From contig CANRCT010000022.1 of the NCBI GenBank assembly GCA_947629175.1, forward strand, positions 1 through 54,607: a stretch of 54,607 bases of DNA, read 5' to 3'. Below, piece after piece: positions 50,851-54,607 of this stretch. The notes beneath the pieces were generated by a model. That model was not told where the DNA came from and ran no database searches. It saw nothing but the letters and a program-made list of their open reading frames with translations. Both the position numbers and the translations under genes were made by a program. Source of the stretch: an uncultured Muribaculaceae bacterium (GTDB lineage: Bacteria; Bacteroidota; Bacteroidia; Bacteroidales; Muribaculaceae). Position 1 is the first letter of the stretch, and each line of letters begins with the position of its first letter.

Positions 50851-52146
50851 TTAAGGATTTTTTTTGGTTTTCTGCCTGCAAAGATAATGAAACCATAGAT
50901 AATCATCAATATTATCTTTAATCAAAGGGCAATCATTTTGTGTCTCTCCGCGTTCGAGACGTTTGATGCGCTCGTAGGGGCAACCACCGTTGCATACCGG
51001 AAACAGCAAGCATTTCAGACAGTTAGAGTCTTCGAGAGGATCAGCTTTGGTTTTATATGAGATGAACAGGGACTCGTTTGTCAGATTCTCTCTGATGTTG
51101 CCGTATACCCTTGACGGATTCCCCACATCGTTCCAGCAGCCATACAACTCGCCTTCCGGCCCTATGACATAGGTAGCACGCTTGCGTATAGCGCATTCCA
51201 TGCTGAATGATTGAGGATAAAAATTGTCAAATACCAGTCCATGTTCATTAAACATCCTGATGGCAAATGACTTCCTTTCGTTTCTGTCATAAAGGTTGCA
51301 TGTGCCTTTTTCAGTGGAATCACCGGTAAAGGCTGGGAATACGCTTATCTTTCCATCGAATTCTTTTGCGATGAACTTATATAATGTGATGAATTCCCGG
51401 TCGTTCTCATGGTCGATGTTTACTCTTACGCCGATACGGATTGCTGGAGCGAATTCGCGGAGCAGTCTCATTGAAGAGATTATTTTATCGAATGTCGGTC
51501 CGCCGTTTTTCAGACAGCGACGACTGTCATGCCGGTCTTTTAGTCCGTCAAGGGTGATCTGCATAGTGCTTATTTTCAGCTGTGACATCCGTTTTGCCAC
51601 ATCCTCGTTTACCAGATATCCGTTGCTTATTATTCCTGCATCGTATTCAAGTCCGAGTGACATCAGTTTATTGGAAAGACTTTCTATCCTATTGAACGCG
51701 ATGAGCGGTTCGCCTCCAAACCATGTGACGCGCATGGATCTGGCTTCACTATGCGACTTGATGAATTCTACAATCTGATCCTCTATCTCGGTGGTCATAG
51801 TCTTGCCGCTGTGATCGTATTCAAAACAATATGGACATGCGAAGTTGCATGCGAGAGTCGGATTGATGGTCAGAGCAAGGTGTGAATCGTTGAAACGAGT
51901 GGAACGGATGACATATTTGATTTTTTCCACTTCAAATTCATCATTGGCTATGCCCTTTATCTTCAGGAGCATCTCTTTGATGTCTTCAGGTAGCGTGGAG
52001 GTGTCTTCGCCTGGTTGCAGCTTTGATAACAGATCATATGACTCCTTGTCCAAAGCCACGAAAGCATTGGACAAGGAGTTGTAGAGAAGATTTACATTTT
52101 CCCGCGAGAAGAGATAGTTGAATCGGGAAAAGCGGTTTTCTGCCAT
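50851..52146 (-). CDS. Radical SAM/SPASM peptide maturase
   Basis: A 431-residue enzyme. The N-terminal 90 residues may be a peptide-recognition (PqqD-like) domain. The radical SAM motif is CNFACPYC (Cys100, 104, 107), followed by VTWFGGEPLIAFNRIESL and ISNGYLV. The SPASM domain has Cys318, then Cys337 in GELYGC, and CLKCLLFPVCNGGC (Cys376, 379, 385, 389) with Cys406, matching the consensus for two auxiliary clusters. Such enzymes form Cys-to-carbon thioethers or C-C links on RiPP precursors. It starts five bases after the Cys-rich precursor gene, the obvious substrate. Nature of the crosslink unknown. Confidence 0.92.
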   Translation of the reverse strand: MAENRFSRFNYLFSRENVNLLYNSLSNAFVALDKESYDLLSKLQPGEDTSTLPEDIKEMLLKIKGIANDEFEVEKIKYVIRSTRFNDSHLALTINPTLACNFACPYCFEYDHSGKTMTTEIEDQIVEFIKSHSEARSMRVTWFGGEPLIAFNRIESLSNKLMSLGLEYDAGIISNGYLVNEDVAKRMSQLKISTMQITLDGLKDRHDSRRCLKNGGPTFDKIISSMRLLREFAPAIRIGVRVNIDHENDREFITLYKFIAKEFDGKISVFPAFTGDSTEKGTCNLYDRNERKSFAIRMFNEHGLVFDNFYPQSFSMECAIRKRATYVIGPEGELYGCWNDVGNPSRVYGNIRENLTNESLFISYKTKADPLEDSNCLKCLLFPVCNGGCPYERIKRLERGETQNDCPLIKDNIDDYLWFHYLCRQKTKKNP

Positions 52147-52151
52147 GCCGA

Positions 52152-52415
52152 TTATGGTTTGGGAAGTACGTAATTCGTGCAGGTAGAAGAATGTTCAGCA
52201 CAGAATGAATCTCCTGTAGTAGACCCATGGCAATCGCAGTTCAGATCGTACCCTTTACCGTGTGAGTCAAGTGAGCAAGTGCTCTCTTTGTTTCCGAAAC
52301 ACTGCGTGTACCTGATTTCACAAAGTGTTCCTCCCAGAATGTGTGATGTGCCGGCTGCGGAGATTGTTATCTCCGGGCGGGGCAGTTCGATGAACTGGAA
52401 TTTTTCTTTTTCCAT
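52152..52415 (-). CDS. Cys-rich RiPP precursor peptide with Gly-Gly leader motif
   Basis: An 87-residue peptide. Residues 1-29 look like a leader (MEKEKFQFIELPRPEITISA, then AGTSHILGG) ending in a double glycine, the cleavage signal for the C39 exporter. The 58-residue core has seven cysteines (32, 39, 47, 60, 62, 72, 79), including CDC, and many Ser, Thr, Gly and His. The radical SAM gene follows after five bases. I know no named family that it clearly belongs to. An unmodified disulfide-rich peptide is a less likely alternative. Confidence 0.82.
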   Translation of the reverse strand: MEKEKFQFIELPRPEITISAAGTSHILGGTLCEIRYTQCFGNKESTCSLDSHGKGYDLNCDCHGSTTGDSFCAEHSSTCTNYVLPKP

Positions 52416-52466
52416 GTCGAAAAGTTTTAGGGTTTGTAAAAATGTTGATTATCGAATCATCGAGCC

Positions 52467-52482
52467 GGCTTTAGCCAAAGCC
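52467..52482. promoter_or_regulatory. Small perfect dyad between the NeuA-like gene and the precursor gene
   Basis: GGCTTTAGCCAAAGCC (52467-52482) is a perfect dyad lying in the readthrough tail after the amber codon. It may arise from the coding sequence. No T-run follows. No clear TAnnTTTG box was found before the precursor. Confidence 0.3.
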
Positions 52483-52493
52483 TCTGCTTTGAG

Positions 52494-53126
52494 CTAGTCG
52501 ATGGGTTCGTCGATGTCGATGTCGGTGCCGGGCGATGTCTCCACGATGCATATACGTCCCGAAAGGAGGCGTCCGCTGCGGGTGATGTCGCCGACTGTTG
52601 ATGCATAGAAAGCTCCTGTCTCTATGAGAGTTCCCCCGAAAGCCTGTCGGAGCGGCTTGGCGTCGAGCTGGTAGCTCAACGGCGTGCCGTCGCTCTGCCA
52701 GATGAATCGCTTGGACCGGAGGCACGAGATATAGGAGTCGGCTTGCTTCGCCTCGACGGCGCTCTGCAGGCTGCGGAAGTCGCCGGGCGTGGTGAATGGG
52801 AAGGTGGCCTGCGCGAGCACGAGCATGTCGGCGGGGTCATGGTCTGTGGCGGCGATAAACTCCCTGACCACTTCGATGACAGGGGATGTATCGGTGGCCG
52901 ACGAGTCGCTGCGGCGGTAAATGCCTACCGAGGGGTGCGACTCCCGGAGGTATCGCTCTGCCCGGTCATCGTCGGTAGCCACCCATATCTCGTCGGCGGT
53001 CTGCGAGGCCACGATGGCGTCGAGTACCCAGGCCACGAGAGGCTTTCCGCCAAGAAGCTTCATGTTCTTGTCGGGGACCCCCTTGCTCCCTTTGCGGACG
53101 GGGATAAGGTAGACGAGCCGAGCCAT
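52494..53126 (-). CDS. NeuA-like acylneuraminate (CMP-sugar) cytidylyltransferase, C-terminal helix cut by amber codon
   Basis: A 210-residue CMP-sugar synthetase of the NeuA/PseF type. The CTP-binding motif is LIPVRKGSKGVPDKNMKLLG, with PLVAWVLDAIVAS, EIWVATDDDRAE, VLAQATFPFTTPGDF and the late metal motif GTDIDIDEPID. At that point the frame meets TAG (52494-52496), where the family has Trp. The next 14 codons read LKAEALAKAGSMIR and end at TAA (52449-52451), matching the usual terminal helix. The enzyme would activate a nonulosonic or Kdo-like acid. It lies upstream of the peptide gene on the same strand. Confidence 0.85.
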   Translation of the reverse strand: MARLVYLIPVRKGSKGVPDKNMKLLGGKPLVAWVLDAIVASQTADEIWVATDDDRAERYLRESHPSVGIYRRSDSSATDTSPVIEVVREFIAATDHDPADMLVLAQATFPFTTPGDFRSLQSAVEAKQADSYISCLRSKRFIWQSDGTPLSYQLDAKPLRQAFGGTLIETGAFYASTVGDITRSGRLLSGRICIVETSPGTDIDIDEPID

Positions 53127-53153
53127 GCGCGGGGTGTATATATAATGTCAGGT

Positions 53154-53540
53154 TTAGAGGACGAGGTATCCGGCGAGGGCGTAGCCGTCGCCGCGCAGTT
53201 TGATCACTACGGCCTGATCAGATGATGCAGCGAGCGCGTCGAGAAACTCCTCTTTGCTGCCGAACACCTGCAGGCAGGACTGTCCGTCGGCGTCCCATAT
53301 CTCGAAGGTGTCGGCGTTGGTGACTTTTTCCGACGTACTTTTGATCGTGCGTGCATCCGTGTCGATTATGCAGCTAATCGGCCGCGGCGGTGTACGGTGC
53401 CCTTTGTCTTTCGGGTCAGGGATGGGATCGGTATTTTCAGGTTCCGGTTCCGGAAAAAGAGTTACCGGTGTTTCGGCAGCGACTGAAAATGCCAACGATC
53501 CGAGGAGGCAGATGACTCCGATAATTATGCGTTGTATCAT
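53154..53540 (-). CDS. Small exported protein (DUF3244-like)
   Basis: A predicted secreted protein of 128 residues. The signal peptide is IQRIIIGVICLLGSLAFSVA. A Pro/Glu-rich stretch (PEPEPENTDPIPDPKDKGH) links to a compact beta domain from about 60 to the end (IDTDARTIKSTSEKVT to VVIKLRGDGYALAGYLVL), similar in layout to DUF3244. I use the second ATG (53540) because the -7 box at 53570-53577 puts initiation at the first ATG (53564). It is 27 bases upstream of the NeuA-like gene. Confidence 0.65.
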   Translation of the reverse strand: MIQRIIIGVICLLGSLAFSVAAETPVTLFPEPEPENTDPIPDPKDKGHRTPPRPISCIIDTDARTIKSTSEKVTNADTFEIWDADGQSCLQVFGSKEEFLDALAASSDQAVVIKLRGDGYALAGYLVL

Positions 53541-53569
53541 GCTTATATGTGTTGATGTTTTCATAGACG

Positions 53570-53577
53570 CAAATTTA
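53570..53577 (-). promoter_or_regulatory. -7 box of the exported protein/NeuA/peptide transcript
   Basis: Minus-strand TAAATTTG. Initiation would be near 53564, about 25 bases before the ATG at 53540. No other good box was seen between here and the exporter, so this could drive the whole leftward array. Confidence 0.5.
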
Positions 53578-53758
53578 TCAGATTGTCACCGATATTCGAC
53601 ATTTTTAGACTTTAGTTTTTCTTTAGTTTTTGTTTAGTATAACTTTAGCTGATATCAAGTAGTTGAAATATAGCATATTGCGATATGGGCATGTTGAGGT
53701 GCTGTTAAAGCTTCAGATATGAGAATACTTCGGGAAGCCTATGGCATGTGATGATTTT

Positions 53759-54457
53759 TCAAAGGTTTTGAATGAGTTTGTCGACTAAGGCAGGGCTCAG
53801 TTTTCCATTCATTATTTTTTCTCCGATGGTTCTGCGACGGAATGTGATGGTACAGGCTTCCCGTCCGAATACTTTGCTTTGTTCTGCCGGTTTTATTCCC
53901 GCTTTGATCAGGAGAATGGTGTGGAATTCTTCAGTAGTGATCCTGCCTTCAGAAAGAATGCGTATTTTTTTGTCAAAATCTGGTGATACTTTGCAAATCA
54001 GTTCAAGAAGCTCGTCCCATATCTGATCATTGTCGTTGATTACTCTGTTTTGAGATATAGCATTCTTGAGGCGTACGTAAGTCTCGGAATTAAGAATGCG
54101 GTCGGGGACGGAGTATCGTTTTTCCGACAGTTTGTCAAGCGATTCTATATATTCATTCAGATCAGTGCGGTATGCAGTAGCTTCTCTATCACCGTCAACG
54201 TCACTTTCTGAGTGTGATGAATCGTCAGCGGTAGAGGTTTTTGATGATTTTATCTCAAATGCCTTATTCAGGACATTCAGCCGGTAATTTACATCAAACA
54301 GTTCGTTCTTTGATTGCTGATAGCGGTAACGGAGAAACAGAATCACGCAAAGAATGGCCATAATGACGGCTACAGCGCCAATCAGTATGATAATCAGTGT
54401 GTCGTTTTCGCTTTCAGCCTGCTGGCGTGCGCGTTCATGAATCGAATAGTCATACAT
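53759..54457 (-). pseudogene. C-terminal part of a membrane-anchored TPR/helix-turn-helix regulator, 5' end broken
   Basis: The open frame gives 232 residues. One membrane segment (TLIIILIGAVAVIMAILCVILFL, about 20-42) is followed by a cytoplasmic coiled region and a C-terminal helix-turn-helix-like part (GRITTEEFHTILLIKAGIKPA then EQSKVFGREACTITFRRRTI). This layout fits the tail of Bacteroidetes regulators with periplasmic TPR repeats. Coding-like sequence in the same frame extends to 54535 (YFDKNLEVTERHYNAHEQQA) and then hits TAG. The TPR part is missing, and unrelated sequence lies upstream. It may once have controlled the peptide locus. Confidence 0.65.
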
Positions 54458-54607
54458 GGATGCCTGAATGATAGCAGCCTGTTGCTCATGGGCATTGTAG
54501 TGTCTCTCTGTGACTTCAAGATTCTTGTCAAAATACTACTGGTGCGATAAAATCGCGTTAGTTTAGAAATCATCAAATAAAGAGAGTTCTTTGACATTTT
54601 GATTTGA

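Noticed and set aside
52494-52496. TAG as a pyrrolysine or other recoded codon
   Set aside because: No pyrrolysine genes are visible, and the aligned residue is expected to be Trp. A nonsense change or error is simpler.
1-54607. tRNA or rRNA genes
   Set aside because: No cloverleaf or rRNA-like stretch was recognised in the gaps between genes, though a reading by eye cannot exclude a short RNA.

Overview
The window looks like chromosomal DNA of a gut-type Bacteroidales bacterium, probably close to Muribaculaceae. It is GC-rich, its promoters carry the Bacteroidetes -7 box TAnnTTTG (often extended as TTTCGTAACTTTGC), Shine-Dalgarno sites are weak, and it encodes a type IX secretion C-terminal signal, a six-bladed propeller lipoprotein, DUF3822 next to rsmD, an outer-membrane barrel with a carboxypeptidase-regulatory-like domain, and an inositol-lipid gene cluster of the Bacteroides kind. 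The species call is inference.

Layout. 1-8.3 kb: partial ECF sigma factor, SPFH/band-7 protein and ribbon-helix-helix protein, mrp and trmB facing an epimerase gene, then aroQ, a short pyruvate kinase, an O-methyltransferase and DUF3822. 8.4-24.8 kb: rsmD, a sirtuin, a secreted esterase, a propeller lipoprotein, a higBA-like toxin-antitoxin pair, yqeY-serS-trmH converging on ribF-HAD, an Lrp regulator, manC, panB-MATE, and dnaG-cvpA-hdeD. 24.9-31.2 kb: one secreted protein of 2071 residues with a type IX sorting domain, read leftwards. 31.2-31.7 kb: a repeat-rich gap with a run of eleven Gs, a perfect dyad and 19-bp tandem repeats.

31.7-40.2 kb is a leftward inositol-lipid locus: nucleotidyltransferase, ATP-grasp-like protein, PgpA-type phosphatase, GtrA-type membrane protein, CDP-alcohol phosphatidyltransferase (likely phosphatidylinositol-phosphate synthase), PAP2-type inositol-phosphoceramide synthase, acyltransferase, a second CDP-alcohol transferase, a HAD hydrolase and myo-inositol-1-phosphate synthase. 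Nearly all junctions overlap. pdxA lies upstream, and three consecutive FKBP isomerases (cytoplasmic, exported, lipoprotein) run the other way at 41.7-44.1 kb.

44.2-53.1 kb is the most unusual part: a leftward array that reads as a RiPP (modified peptide) system. It has a 87-residue precursor with a Gly-Gly leader motif and seven cysteines, a radical SAM/SPASM maturase, an outer-membrane beta-barrel protein, a GT-B-like glycosyltransferase, an ABC exporter with an N-terminal C39 peptidase, and a 68-residue membrane protein. Just upstream is a CMP-sugar synthetase (NeuA-like) whose final helix is cut by an amber codon. A CMP-sugar synthetase plus a glycosyltransferase in a radical-SAM peptide operon suggests that peptide crosslinking may be coupled to sugar attachment, or that the product interacts with a surface glycan. 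This is inference. A secreted small protein and a 5'-truncated membrane-bound regulator end the window.
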